This document shows, one piece after another, positions 16,465 to 25,843 of a DNA stretch of 41,019 nt. The first letter of the stretch is position 1; every line of letters begins with the position of its first letter. The translations under genes were made by a program, and so were the position numbers. Below the pieces are notes generated by a model. It saw only the letters and a list, made by a program, of their open reading frames with translations. It had not been told where the DNA came from and did no database searches. Source of the stretch: Hypoxylon rubiginosum (Eukaryota > Ascomycota > Sordariomycetes > Xylariales > Hypoxylaceae); contig CADCXA010000002.1 in the NCBI GenBank assembly GCA_902806565.1, positions 1-41,019 of the forward strand, in the 5' to 3' direction.

Positions 16465-16957
16465 TTATCTGACGTATATATAATTAATTACCGTCTCCTT
16501 GTAACCAGCATAAGGTTCAATATTAAAAACAGTACTATTCACCAGGCCGACCCATTCCAGGAGGCAATACGGTTCTCGCATTCGATTGCTGGCCGCTCGA
16601 GGCTTGCGTAGGGTGCTCGATCCGTCAGGTACGATATCGGCCGGTCCCTGTAGGTCCATTTCTGACCCCCCTGGCCAGACCCGCTCCATCGAAGCCGCTC
16701 ATAATAAGGAGGAAAAGCAATCCCAAGTCCTCGAAAATGCTGCGTACCTAGGCAGGTAGGATGTTCTCTTGCCTTTCGCTCAGAGCTATGGCGGCGCCGA
16801 GACAGAGCAACGTGGAGCGTGGAAAATGGCGTATGAAATGTCAGGAGAGGCTCAGCCAACATATTGGTCGGTATCGTCTAAGACCTACCCGAAGGGCGCT
16901 CAATACTAAAAACAAAACGTAGAGGAGAGGTTGGGCATCCATATACTGCCTTCGTAA
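16465..16957. other. Unassigned normal-GC segment
   Basis: Composition changes abruptly to about 50% GC near 16465. Two overlapping minus-strand open frames (16465-16689 and 16539-16862) run through the segment. Neither shows a domain or motif that I recognise, and no convincing splice model joins them. The plus strand is interrupted by stops. It could be the mutated 5' part of the GMC gene that follows, a fragment of an unrelated gene, or former intergenic DNA. I see no function in it. Confidence 0.4.
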
Positions 16958-17432
16958 GTCAGGTTACAATCAACTCGCAACAACAGATATACCTGGCAAG
17001 CGCTTCCCGAGAAGCAATATCTGTTTTCTAAGAATCTTAGCGACCACTCCGTCGGGGCGTATAGAAATCTATGCGAGGGAGTTGGCGTCACCTTCAAGGC
17101 GGTGCGGGCCACGCCCGAGTCGTACACGGGCCAGGGCGCATTTGAAGGTACTGATGTGATACCGATCTCGCCCAGGCTCTTGGAGCTGTCGGGTGTGGGC
17201 GATGCGAAGCGACTACAGTCCCTCGGTATCGATGTCGTGATCGATAACCCTAATATCGGCGAAAATCTGTAAAATCACCCATTGTGCATGTTAAGCTTCC
17301 AGGTGCGCGATGGTCTGGGTTTTGACACCATTGATAAGCTCGCCCGGCAGGACTTGAATACCATTACCGCCGCCATAGAGGCCTACAGAAACTAGAAGGG
17401 GCCTATGTTTAAAAGTGGCTTAAACCTAGTAA
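16958..17432 (+). pseudogene. GMC-family FAD oxidoreductase, broken fragment
   Basis: A plus-strand frame open from 16958 carries the second GMC signature (SPRLLELSGVGDAKRL, from about 17168), then GIDVVIDNPNIGENL, a stop, NHPL, and further on EAYRN, a stop, KGP. These match the middle of GMC oxidoreductases such as alcohol, glucose and choline oxidases, where the motif reads ENLQNH/ENLQDH and the later position is usually Q. The stops are TAA at 17270-17272 and TAG at 17393-17395, each one C-to-T change in a CpA context from CAA and CAG. The roughly 70 residues before the signature are open but not clearly GMC-like. The N-terminal FAD-binding motif is absent, and the C-terminal half would lie in the AT-rich block that starts near 17433. 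It is a dead relic, inactivated by RIP. Once functional, it would have oxidised an alcohol-type substrate, perhaps in the pathway of the neighbouring P450s (inference). Confidence 0.85.
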
Positions 17433-18137
17433 TATAACTATTAACTTTTAAACTAAAAATTAATAATAATATATTAAACCTAATTATATTATTATAAAAT
17501 ATAATTTTAAATAATTATAATAAATTTAAATTATTTATTTATTTATTTTTTATTATATAATTTAATATATATTATTAATATATTAATAAATTTATTAATT
17601 ATTATTATTAATTTTATTTTTTTAATATTAAAATTATAATTAAATATTTATAATTTATAAAAAAAATTATTATTATTATATTTTTAATTAATTAATTAAT
17701 AAATTTAAATATTATTAAAAAATATTTATATATAAATATTATTTTATTTATATTATAAATTAATTTATAAATTATAATATATAATATAATAAAATATATA
17801 ATATAATATAAATAAATTTATAAATAATATATTATAATTAAATTAAATAATATATATATTATATTTAAATATAAATTAATATAAAAATTAAAAATTTATA
17901 TAATTATATAATATTAATAAATATTATTAATATTTAATTTAATATTATTATTTAAATAAAATAATTATAAAAATTAAATAATAAGTTTAAATATATTACG
18001 ATTTTTTTATTTAAATTATATAATTATAAACCTTAAGTTTTTTAAAAATTATTAGTTATAATATAAACTTAAGTTTATACCACGCTTTTAAACGTTTCTT
18101 ATATAACGCCTTAAATATAATAATAATAAAACTTTTA
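17433..18137. repeat. AT-rich RIP-type block between the two gene islands
   Basis: Composition drops back to almost pure A and T. The 5' edge continues the reading frame of the broken GMC gene for a few codons with a further TAA, so part of this block may be the mutated 3' half of that gene. The 3' edge reaches the stop codon of the first P450 (18138-18140) with essentially no normal-GC 3' flank. No gene is visible. Confidence 0.75.
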
Positions 18138-20013
18138 TTAGTTATCCCTTGGCGCCAGTTTCACTTTCATTAGCATCCTATCCACCGGCTTAGCAGTAAT
18201 CTGTATCGTCTGTTGACCGTTAGGATCCAATGCCCCTCTCAGTCTACGAAAAGAACCTGTACTTACTGCGTATAACTCCGATTTTGTCTTATTATATCCC
18301 TTGTCATCCACGATAGGCTTGCCATCCTTGCCTAACTCGAACTCGCCGAGGCCGATCTTAGTAAACTCGTATCGCCGCGCCAGCATGGCAATGATGACTC
18401 GCGCCTCGATGTTCGCGAGCTCCTGCCCGATGCAGTTTCTCGGCCCCCGCTCGAACGGCCGCCAGGCGCTCGCCGGAATGTCGTTGTTGGGCTGGAGCCA
18501 GCGCTCCGGGACGAAGTCGTCGGCCGTCTCGCCGTACACGGCGCGGTCGCGGTGGATGATGCTGTGGCAGAGGTAGATCCAGTTCCCGTCGAGGTTGTAC
18601 TTGCCTTCCGGCGCAGACACCACGAACCCCGTGCCGGGGTCCGACTTGCGGACGGAGCCCGCGGGCGGGTGCAGCCTAAGTACTTCTCTGATCACGGCGG
18701 AGATGTAAGTCATTCTGTGGATGATGTCCTCTCCGCCGGGGGACAAGAGCTTCTTGCTAATGGTGGTCGGCTCGCGCGCTCCCCCGGGCCCGAAAAGAGT
18801 ATCCAGCTCGGCGTGGACGGCTTGCATGGCACGGGGCGTCCGAGAGAGCTCGTAGATGCACCATATGGTAGTAGTGCTGGTCGTGTCGTGGCCTGCAAAG
18901 AGGAAGGTCTTGAGCTGGTCGCACGTTTCCGCTAAGATCTCGGGGGTGAGCGACTGAATGCCATGCAGACTGAGCGAGAGGATCGATCGAGACTTGGTAC
19001 TTTCTTCGTCGGGCTTGACCCCGGCATCAACCTCTTCAAAGCTACGGCGGACTATGCCCTCCAACTGATGAGAAATGCGCTGCCCGAGCCAATGCCGTCT
19101 GAGGTGAGTTCGAGGCATCAGCCACCAGGGCAGTTGGAGCTTGTCATCGGCGTAAGCTTCTATTAGTTAGTATTGTGTCACAAGGCATGAGACCCATGGC
19201 TGCTTACTTTTTATAAGCTCTCTGTACATGCGAACCAACGTTCCCTGACGAGGTTCCTGCGCATTCATATTTTCATCCATAGTCACAGCCCCAATAACAT
19301 CAAAGGTAAGGTTTGTCGTGAGCTCATCCAACGGGAATTGGGTCCCTAACCTCGCGAACTTGTCAATGTTTTCTAGATACTTGGTTACTTTGTCGACGAT
19401 AACCGGCAAGAGAGTAAGTAAGTGTTGAGGTGCAAAACCCGGGTTAAATCTCTTTCGGACCGCTTTCCATGGTTCATTCTAGTGGTTGAATAAGCGTTGC
19501 GAGAAATAGAAAATGGGTGTGACATGACTACCTGCTTGAGTAAAATCGAGTGAGGCCCAACCAAGTCTAAGATGCGGTTTACCGACGGCGATTTGGGCGC
19601 ACTATATTGAAATGTGTTCGAAGGCTTTGATATTTGCTCCGCTACGCTATGGGTGGTGACTAATACCATAGGGGGCACGATAGGCCAATTGTCGAGTAAC
19701 ATGATGGACGGTTGTCCTAAGGCTCGGTGCATGTCGGCTGCAATGGCATCTATTTGGCTAAGTCAGAGTGAAGTTGGTAGATAAGATAACAGGAATACAG
19801 GAAATTCTTACCGGGGTGGCGATCCCTAATGCCTCTCTTGGTAAAATCATCGAAAGTCTTGAGATGGCCCCAAAGAAGGGAGGGAGGGAGGTGAGGAAGG
19901 TGGGCATTCTGCTTGAACCGCTTGTAGTAAAGATTGATGTAGAGATAGGTTGCCGTAACGAGCAGCAATGCGATCGTGAGGGCCTCAACAGGCCACGTCA
20001 AAGTAGCAAACAT
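18138..20013 (-). CDS. Cytochrome P450 monooxygenase (membrane-anchored, 4 exons)
   Basis: Spliced model: complement(18138..19159, 19208..19478, 19532..19749, 19812..20013), 1713 nt, 570 aa, in frame throughout. Introns are 62, 53 and 48 bp with GTAAG/GTAGT donors and AG ends. Residues about 5-28 form an N-terminal membrane anchor, placing the enzyme on the ER with the catalytic domain in the cytosol. P450 landmarks follow in order: helix C (NEPWKAVRKRFNPGF, opening exon 3), the I-helix oxygen-activation motif AGHDTT (319-324), ExxR (EVLR, 389-392), the PERW element, and the heme loop FERGPRNCIG with ligand Cys473. All catalytic residues are present, so a working haem-thiolate monooxygenase is expected. 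The substrate is unknown. The start at 20013 puts the anchor at the N terminus; an in-frame ATG at 20103 would add 30 residues. AT-rich DNA begins right at the stop codon. Confidence 0.92.
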
Positions 20014-20440
20014 GTTCGTTGATGCTGCTTTCGATGGTGTTTCTGCCGATAGGAAGGGAATCAGAGAACAAGTTTGGGGGGAATGCATGGACCCAAACAG
20101 CATTAGTTTTTGTACACCCTGGGGTCTGATTAGACTCTATTGTGTTGGGTGTCAGGTACATACCCAAATGGTCCGGAGTGGCAGCTCCTGAAATGTGATC
20201 AATCACAGTGACCTTTTAAGGTACCTAATCAATACAGGAATATTTGTGTAACACATATTCCATGCCGACCCCGACTTGTGTTACAATAACCCGAAAGAGC
20301 TGGTTGCCTACTACCTACCTGAAGTAGAGAGGAATTCTGTGCAATTACACGCAGACATCGCAGTCTGGTATCTTCCGAGGGGAGCCTCGCTGATTCTAGC
20401 TTGAAGCATATGTCTGAGTGCATCTGGAAACACCACTGCG
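20014..20440. promoter_or_regulatory. Upstream region of the first P450
   Basis: This normal-GC stretch lies between the P450 start codon and the left end of the inverted-repeat element. It should hold the promoter and 5' leader of the P450, which is transcribed leftwards. Two similar TTGTGT(A)ACA-type words occur near 20246 and 20276. I see no clear TATA box or known operator. The small open frames here do not look coding. Confidence 0.4.
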
Positions 20441-20461
20441 TACCATACCGGGAAAATGTGA
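20441..20461 (+). repeat. Left terminal inverted repeat of the MITE
   Basis: Perfect reverse complement of 20809-20829. It begins TACCATACCGGG, and the first TA may be the target-site duplication. Confidence 0.85.
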
Positions 20462-20565
20462 GTCATTAAAATAATTCTTAGGCTAGGAATGGATTAGATA
20501 CACTCCTTATGAATGAATGGTTCTTGGAAAAAAAAGGGGGGGGGGGAGGCCGAAAATTGCAAAAG

Positions 20566-20643
20566 GGTGGCCTGGCTGGGCTTCGAACCCTGTGCTCCCT
20601 TAGGTATCGGTTAGATACAATTACTAAGTGAGCTATCAGGGAT
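20566..20643 (-). tRNA. tRNA-like sequence, probably a pseudogene or tRNA-derived core
   Basis: The minus strand contains a perfect pol III B box/T-arm core (GGGTTCGAAGCCC, plus coordinates 20578-20590) and, about 35 bases upstream, an A-box-like word (TAGCTCACTTAG, 20624-20635). A GTATC/GATAC stem between them fits an anticodon arm. With a 7-nt loop the anticodon would read AAC (Val), but this is weak. The acceptor stem pairs only partly (about 4 of 7), the D stem is poor and the variable region is oddly long, so it is unlikely to be a functional tRNA. GGTGGCC occurs directly at both edges (20566-20572 and 20646-20652), which could be a small target duplication. It lies wholly inside the inverted-repeat element. 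Confidence 0.55.
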
Positions 20644-20808
20644 TAGGTGGCCAGTTTAATACCTGATTGAATATTCTCTTTGTTAGAGGGGTTAATATAC
20701 CTGAGGTGATTTTTTGGATTTTTTTGGGAATTGTTTCGCCTATAGAAACTATTCTCCTCGTAAGAATAATTCATGTATTTTGACTCCACTAGAAACCGTT
20801 CTTAGAAA

Positions 20809-20829
20809 TCACATTTTCCCGGTATGGTA
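20809..20829 (-). repeat. Right terminal inverted repeat of the MITE
   Basis: Perfect reverse complement of 20441-20461. It ends GGTATGGTA, followed by TAAC. Confidence 0.85.
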
Positions 20830-21046
20830 TAACATGAATCAAAGACCCCAAGCCGTTTCTAGGAGCTAAATTTGGGAGTGAGGAAATCCCTCAGCTGAAC
20901 CAATGCAACGTAGTAGCTAATTAGCATGCGCCCACTTTCCAATTGCTATACTTGCTATCCGATATCAATCTCTCTCTAGAACACCTCTCTGAATCGTGCC
21001 TAAGTACCTATGAACTCTTCCCAATCCCACCGATGTAGCTAAGATA

Positions 21047-22622
21047 TCATCCCCTTTGTGCACTTACAGTGTTGCCTATGAGGTTCCTCTCTGAACCTTG
21101 GTGGCCATTAGTTAAGTAGGCGTGGTAGTCTACATCCACGGACCGAAGCTCAGAATAGGGAGCCATTTCAATGTCAGTAGTCCTCTCCACGGTAATATTA
21201 CCTCGAGATGTCTCACCGGTCTTCTGTGAGCCCCTGATGAAAGACAATAGAGTGTTAAGTCGTCCGCTCGCCACTTTTGGCAATTCATGATTCGTGGCTG
21301 AGGCATTAGTTCCCGTGGTGGTAAGGAATTTGGACGGTGTTAAAGGCTTTAAAATATATTGTCGCCAAAATGAGCTTCCTGAGCCCGTCTTCTGCGCGAT
21401 GCTCTTAAAAAGAGGGAAAACAACCGGCACACAGGCGCAAATAATACCGAGATTGATTTCGGCAACTCTACCGCGTATTAACATAGAAAACAAAGCGTAT
21501 GTTGGCCTCTTTCACACTTACGCTAATGCATAGGCTGGGGCTGTGGCCCATAGGGGATCGGGTGCGTTTTGGACGGTTGTTATATACCAGTTCTTGACAC
21601 GGGGAGCTATTCCCGCTGCAGAAAAGCTACAGGCTCTAGAAAAGGTTAGAATCAGTATACACTCGTACCACTTTTAGATGGGTCTTTCACAACGTACAAT
21701 AAACCGGTAGCAAAAAGTGCCATAACACCAACCTTTTTGCCTCGTGATAATTTCAGTCCGGATACAGCCGTAAGAGGTATTGCAATGACGTAGAAATCCG
21801 TGAAAGTCCCCAGCACTCCGAGGGAAACACTAATCCTTGGAGTGGTACCGAGAGTACTGGAAAGGAATTGCAATCCAGTCCATCCACCGTCATTTTGACC
21901 GGGTGAACTATAAACGACCCAAACAGTGAAAGCGACAATATAGGATACCGTTATGAAGCAAATGCCAACACGTATCATAATTCTGCTGGGGGTCGAAGGG
22001 GAAAACAGGCGGTAGAAGAAGACGCAAAGGGACAATTTGGTAAGTGCTGCCGCCCAGCAGTACGCAGCTGTTATGGCACAAGTTGCCTGGCTGAGTCAGT
22101 CATCACAAAGATATTACATGTCGATTAAGTGAGTAACTACCTGCATAAAACTCTCCGTCACCGCACTGAGGGGAATGTCCCAATAATGACGCCCATACAA
22201 GTCATCGAGAACTAATAACTAGTAAGCAGTGATACTGTATCAATGAAATTGAAACCCACGCTCTGCCAGCATTGTCCCGCAGAAGCCCGCACTTGCAATC
22301 TATCCATAGATATAAGTAATGGTTTTCGACGATGATTCCCTAAAACCTACGCTAGCTGTTATGCATAGACCTATCAATGATGAGTGAATACCCCCGGAAG
22401 GTACCTATGAGTTGTATTTTACTTACAATCGTCCAAACCAAACCGTCGCCTCAGTCGATGACAACAATAGATTCTCAAAAGAACAAGTATTGCCATTACA
22501 GGAAGAGTTGTATATATGGCAACCCGAGGCATCCAAGCCTGAGAGGCTGCTCCGGTGAAGTTGCTAACATATCCTGGAGGGGGGATCCCAATAGGGGTCG
22601 TGTTTGGGTCAAATTCGTCCAT
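21047..22622 (-). CDS. Fungal rhodopsin-like (SAT4-type) integral membrane protein
   Basis: Best model: complement(21047..21467, 21522..21635, 21698..22086, 22141..22211, 22427..22622), 1191 nt, 396 aa, in frame. It resembles the large ascomycete family of seven-helix plasma-membrane proteins with a 'fungal rhodopsin' domain. Features seen are a short outside N terminus with an NFT site, a first helix ending in LRIYCCHRLRRRFGLDD, GRHYWDIP, a TKLSLCVFFYRLF helix, TDFYVIAIPL, KKVGVMALFATGLLACS, and VAEINLGIICACVPVVFPLF. A hydrophilic tail of over 100 residues follows. Introns of 54, 62 and 54 bp are convincing. The first (22212-22426, 215 bp) is unusually long, and the model jumps from LDD almost directly to GRH, where relatives carry another helix. 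An exon may be missed or decayed there. The family usually contains a CxP after helix 4, whereas this protein has YSSP. Roles of this family are mostly unknown; some members act in appressorium or host sensing. The start at 22622 is the ATG of MDEFDPNT. Confidence 0.8.
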
Positions 22623-23138
22623 AATACTGTTTGATGATACAGAAAGAAATAGGGTAGTCAATACGTTGGGGGAGCCCGAGTGCAGGGGGCATGAGAAGTT
22701 CAAATCCTTTTCACTAGTAGTGCAAGCTGCGGCCGCTAGGTATCGAGGTACCGAGGTACCCCGACTAAACGCGCCTGGCGCCCCGGCCACTCCCGCTCGC
22801 GGAGTGTGGGTAATACAACATCCAGCATCAGCAGGCTGTGTGCGCATATGTAACATTTTAGATATTAAGCTGCGTTGCTTACGACGCAGCCAAATCCCGG
22901 ACTTCCAGTTTTGGTCCTAGGTGCCTACCTCCCAGGCACTTATCACAATACTGGACTTCCTGGCAATTGATTTCCATGAATCGGCTACGACGGGGAACGC
23001 CTCGGATGTTGGCGTGTTGGCTCGGGACGTATTTATGGTGAGCTACGCGTAGCTTTAATTCTTAGATGTCCCCTGCCATACAGCATTGCCACTGATTCTA
23101 TCCATCACCTTCCCTTACCTAGGTATCTTTGACAAATC
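22623..23138. promoter_or_regulatory. Divergent intergenic promoter (rhodopsin-like gene / second P450)
   Basis: This 516-bp normal-GC gap lies between two start codons facing away from each other, so it should contain both promoters. It holds a 7-bp inverted repeat with an 8-nt loop (22869-22890) and two CGG words spaced by six bases (22982-22993), the kind of pair bound by some Zn2Cys6 regulators. Repeated GGTACC/CGAGGTACC words occur at about 22744-22760. None is proven to be a binding site. The minus-strand open frame continuing upstream of 22622 looks non-coding. Confidence 0.5.
22869..22890. promoter_or_regulatory. Perfect 7-bp inverted repeat in divergent promoter
   Basis: GCTGCGT (22869-22875) and ACGCAGC (22884-22890) are reverse complements around an 8-nt spacer. 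The pair is near the middle of the divergent gap and could be a dyad operator. It could also be chance, since no known motif is matched. Confidence 0.3.
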
Positions 23139-24997
23139 ATGGCGTTCTTTGTACCCCTATTGCCTATGCTTGAGAGCGCTACGGGGCTTTCCACATGGCT
23201 CTGGGTGCTGGCTATTGGCTTTCTAATGCTCTATATATATGATTCCTTCCAATATTATCGAGTGCAGTGGTCTCAAAGCAACGGACATGTGCCACCCAAA
23301 TATCCATCTCCCATCCCATACCTGGGCATTATAGTCCCATTGTTGTATGATACGAAGGGTGCGGTCACCCGCTTTACGTGAGTGGTATTATGTGTGCCTT
23401 ATCGCAAGGCCAGCGGGCTAACTGACAGGTATCTACGAAGATCATTCAACGGCCGTGCGACAGTCGCCAGGCTGGCAATTCTTCCTGGTATCGACATATT
23501 CCTCTATCAGAGTCCTGTCGTCGTTGCCCGGATTTGGAAAGAATCCGCTCAGCTCAACTTCCGCCCCTTCGCCGCCCGATTTCTACGTGCCTGTGGGATG
23601 CCTAAAGAAGCAGCCTCGAAATATATCGTTGACACTTCGGGGCAGTTCAAGCCCTTCCCAGGTAGTAACATTCCAGAGGAGCTTCGTATAAACCACATCA
23701 ACTACGAGGGCTACAGCCAAGCCCTGACTGGACGTGGACTTGCGCCGACCTTCCAACGCTTTGTGAAAGCGTTCTTCAACAATACAAAGGGACTAGAAAC
23801 AATAGAATGGAAGTCAATCGACGACTACTGGGTGTTCATTCAAGATACAGCCGGTGCTTCGATCCTTGAGGCATTCTACGGACCTACCTTACTCCAGATT
23901 AATCCCAACTTTATGCGTACATTCTTTGAGTTCGACGTTATGGTTCCCGGATTATTGAAGGGCATACCATCCAGGAAGGCCGCAGGAATCCGCGAGAGCG
24001 CCATCTCCCAGATCATATCGTGGTCTAGGTATGCAAAGGCTCATTTCCGGAAGACAAGCGTCTATGAAGACGGCGACGGAGACCCGTTTTGGGGGTCCTC
24101 TTGGACACGGTATCGACATGAACAGTTCTCGAGATTTTTTGGCGAAGATTCTGTCGCATCTATTGATCTTGGTGTAGTCTGGGGGTGCGTCTGGCAGCCT
24201 CTCCTCATGGCTATCACATCGTTGCATGCTAATCTGCACATAGCTCGGTATCAAACTTGGTTCCCTGCGTTCTAATGGCAACCCTGCACGTGCTTCAGGA
24301 CCCGGAGCTCCTGTGTCGTGTTAAGCGAGAAATTGACGAAGTTTGCGGCCACGGCCCCTTATCAGAGCTTGATCTCAAGCACTTGTCGAATCGGCCTTTG
24401 CTATCCTCCATCTATGCTGAGACCCTTCGCCTACACGTCGCAGTATTCATGCCGGTCATGCCGCTACATGACGAAGTTAATCTAGGGAAGTGGCGAATCC
24501 CCAAGGGTACCTATGGCCTCATAAACTCCGGTGTTTCGCATATGGACAAAAACATGTGGAACACCAATGAAGGCAATCACCCTGTTGACACATTTTGGGC
24601 TGATCGATTTATCATCAATCCAGCGGTCCCTTCCAGCGGTCCCATTGATCCAAGGAACCCGATGGCGGAAGAGACGCGAAGTGCCGACGCTAAAAAGCCT
24701 TACTTTACTACTCGAGGGCTTGAGGGGTGCTGGATACCCTATGGCGGTAAGTCATGTTCGGTCCGCGAAATAGTCGTGACTGACATAGGACTTGTAGGGG
24801 GTCAAGATATGTGCCCAGGCCGCTTCTTCGCCAAAGATGTCATTATATCGACTTTGTCAATTCTGATCAACCGGTTCGACATTGAGCTTCAACTCGACTC
24901 TATTCCACTAAGCGATAACAGATTCGGATTTGGTATCGAACACCCGACTAGTCACATCCCATTTCGTATCAGGAAGAGAAAGTCTAGCACGTACTGA
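23139..24997 (+). CDS. Cytochrome P450, CYP7/CYP8-like (group IV type), 4 exons
   Basis: Spliced model: join(23139..23377, 23429..24184, 24244..24746, 24798..24997), 1698 nt, 565 aa, in frame. Introns are 50, 59 and 51 bp with good GT donors and AG acceptors. Residues about 18-37 are an N-terminal membrane anchor, followed by the proline-rich hinge PPKYPSPIPYLG. The ETLR motif is at 391-394 and the heme loop, restored only after splicing the last intron, reads PYGGGQDMCPGR with ligand Cys505. The I-helix is WGSVSNLVPC (from residue 331), without the usual AGxDT/ET. It resembles the WxSxxNxxP pattern of CYP7 and CYP8 enzymes (sterol hydroxylases, prostacyclin synthase), which is typical of several fungal secondary-metabolism P450s. 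The enzyme is probably ER-bound; the substrate is unknown. It is transcribed divergently from the rhodopsin-like gene. The last intron has no stop and a length divisible by three, so its retention would insert 17 residues just before the heme cysteine. Confidence 0.9.
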
Positions 24998-25843
24998 ACC
25001 CGATACACGTGTGCCTAAAATCATGCTCTAAATTCTGTTGAGATACTATCTAGAGATTCAATAATGCCAGCTTTTGAAAGTGATCTTGATAGTTAATTAA
25101 TTCACTATAACGCGATAGCCACAGTGAAGGACGTACAGTAGACAGTATATCACAGATACTGAACCTATTTAGACACAGAATCGGCCTGGAGATCTATAGG
25201 GATATAATAGACGTAGAACGCGAACCGGTGGCCACCTCTGAGGTGCTGAGTGCCACCAAGACTGCTGCCTAGATAGTACAAGGACTGACAGCCATGAGTA
25301 CATTAGGTACCTACCTAGGTACTTAGACAATTATTCCTTTCCCGAAACAGCGTGAGCATCCGATCAAGGACTTCAGGACCCAAGACAACTAAATTAAATT
25401 GAACCTTGAGTTCCAAGCCCTCTATATTAGCCCTTGTCTCACCGAATCGTGGAGTTATCGATGCACGTCGTTACAGAAAGGTTGCTTGGTCAACTCCAAT
25501 GAATACAGTTTGCAATGCCGACAGCAAAATATGCGCACAGATAGCATTGCCAATGCATGCAGGACAACGAGAAATTACTGGCCAACTCAGGCAGTCATGC
25601 ATACATTGATTTGAATGCCAAGACATTAGAGATACACAAGTGTGCCAGCGTAGATAGATACATTTAGAACAGCGGGCACAGCCTGCATGAGGAGGCTTGT
25701 AGGCATTTGATATAGAACCGACTCCCTTACCATCATACTATTACCATCCGCCGCCAAGTCAGCTCCAAGTTCATCCCAGTGGCGTATCAACTACGATGTA
25801 GGTGTTGTGTAACACGACAGCGGGCCGAGTCTTGCTCCCCAAC
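24998..25843. other. Convergent intergenic region, no gene seen
   Basis: This normal-GC stretch lies between the 3' end of the second P450 and the 3' end of the small membrane protein gene. It contains a nested palindromic word (GGTACCTACCTAGGTAC, around 25306-25322). Open frames at 25399-25614 are short, overlap in two phases and show no recognisable domain or splice partner. I support no gene here. Confidence 0.5.

Larger units (their letters stand above)
20441..20829. mobile_element. MITE-like element with 21-bp terminal inverted repeats
   Basis: The words at 20441-20461 and 20809-20829 are perfect reverse complements over 21 bp. If the outermost TA on each side is read as a target duplication, the element has a 19-bp inverted repeat CCATACCGGGAAAATGTGA flanked by TA, as in Tc1/mariner-type transposition. 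A second, imperfect stretch of inverted similarity (AATAATTCTTA near 20470-20480 against TAAGAATAATT at 20761-20771) suggests the original termini were longer. The 389-bp interior has no transposase frame, so the element is non-autonomous. It contains an A run followed by a G run (about 20528-20546) and a tRNA-like sequence. It sits upstream of the first P450 and beyond the 3' end of the rhodopsin-like gene. It is not RIP-degraded, as expected for a very short or low-copy repeat. Confidence 0.8.

Noticed and set aside
16539..16862. 107-codon minus-strand open frame in the small GC island
   Set aside because: It overlaps another minus frame and lacks any recognisable motif. The nearby readable gene is on the plus strand, so this is probably chance.
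18301..18935. Plus-strand open frames of 91 and 127 codons opposite the first P450
   Set aside because: They are antisense shadows of the P450 last exon, which carries all the expected catalytic motifs on the minus strand.
20566..20643. Functional tRNA-Val gene
   Set aside because: The T arm and B box are excellent, but the acceptor stem, D stem and variable region do not fold properly, so it is kept only as a tRNA-like relic.
22555..22920. 121-codon plus-strand open frame over the start of the rhodopsin-like gene
   Set aside because: It overlaps the first exon in antisense and the promoter, and the translation shows no domain.
25399..25614. Open frames of 71 and 67 codons between the second P450 and the small membrane protein gene
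   Set aside because: They are two overlapping phases with no conserved features or plausible introns linking them to other exons.
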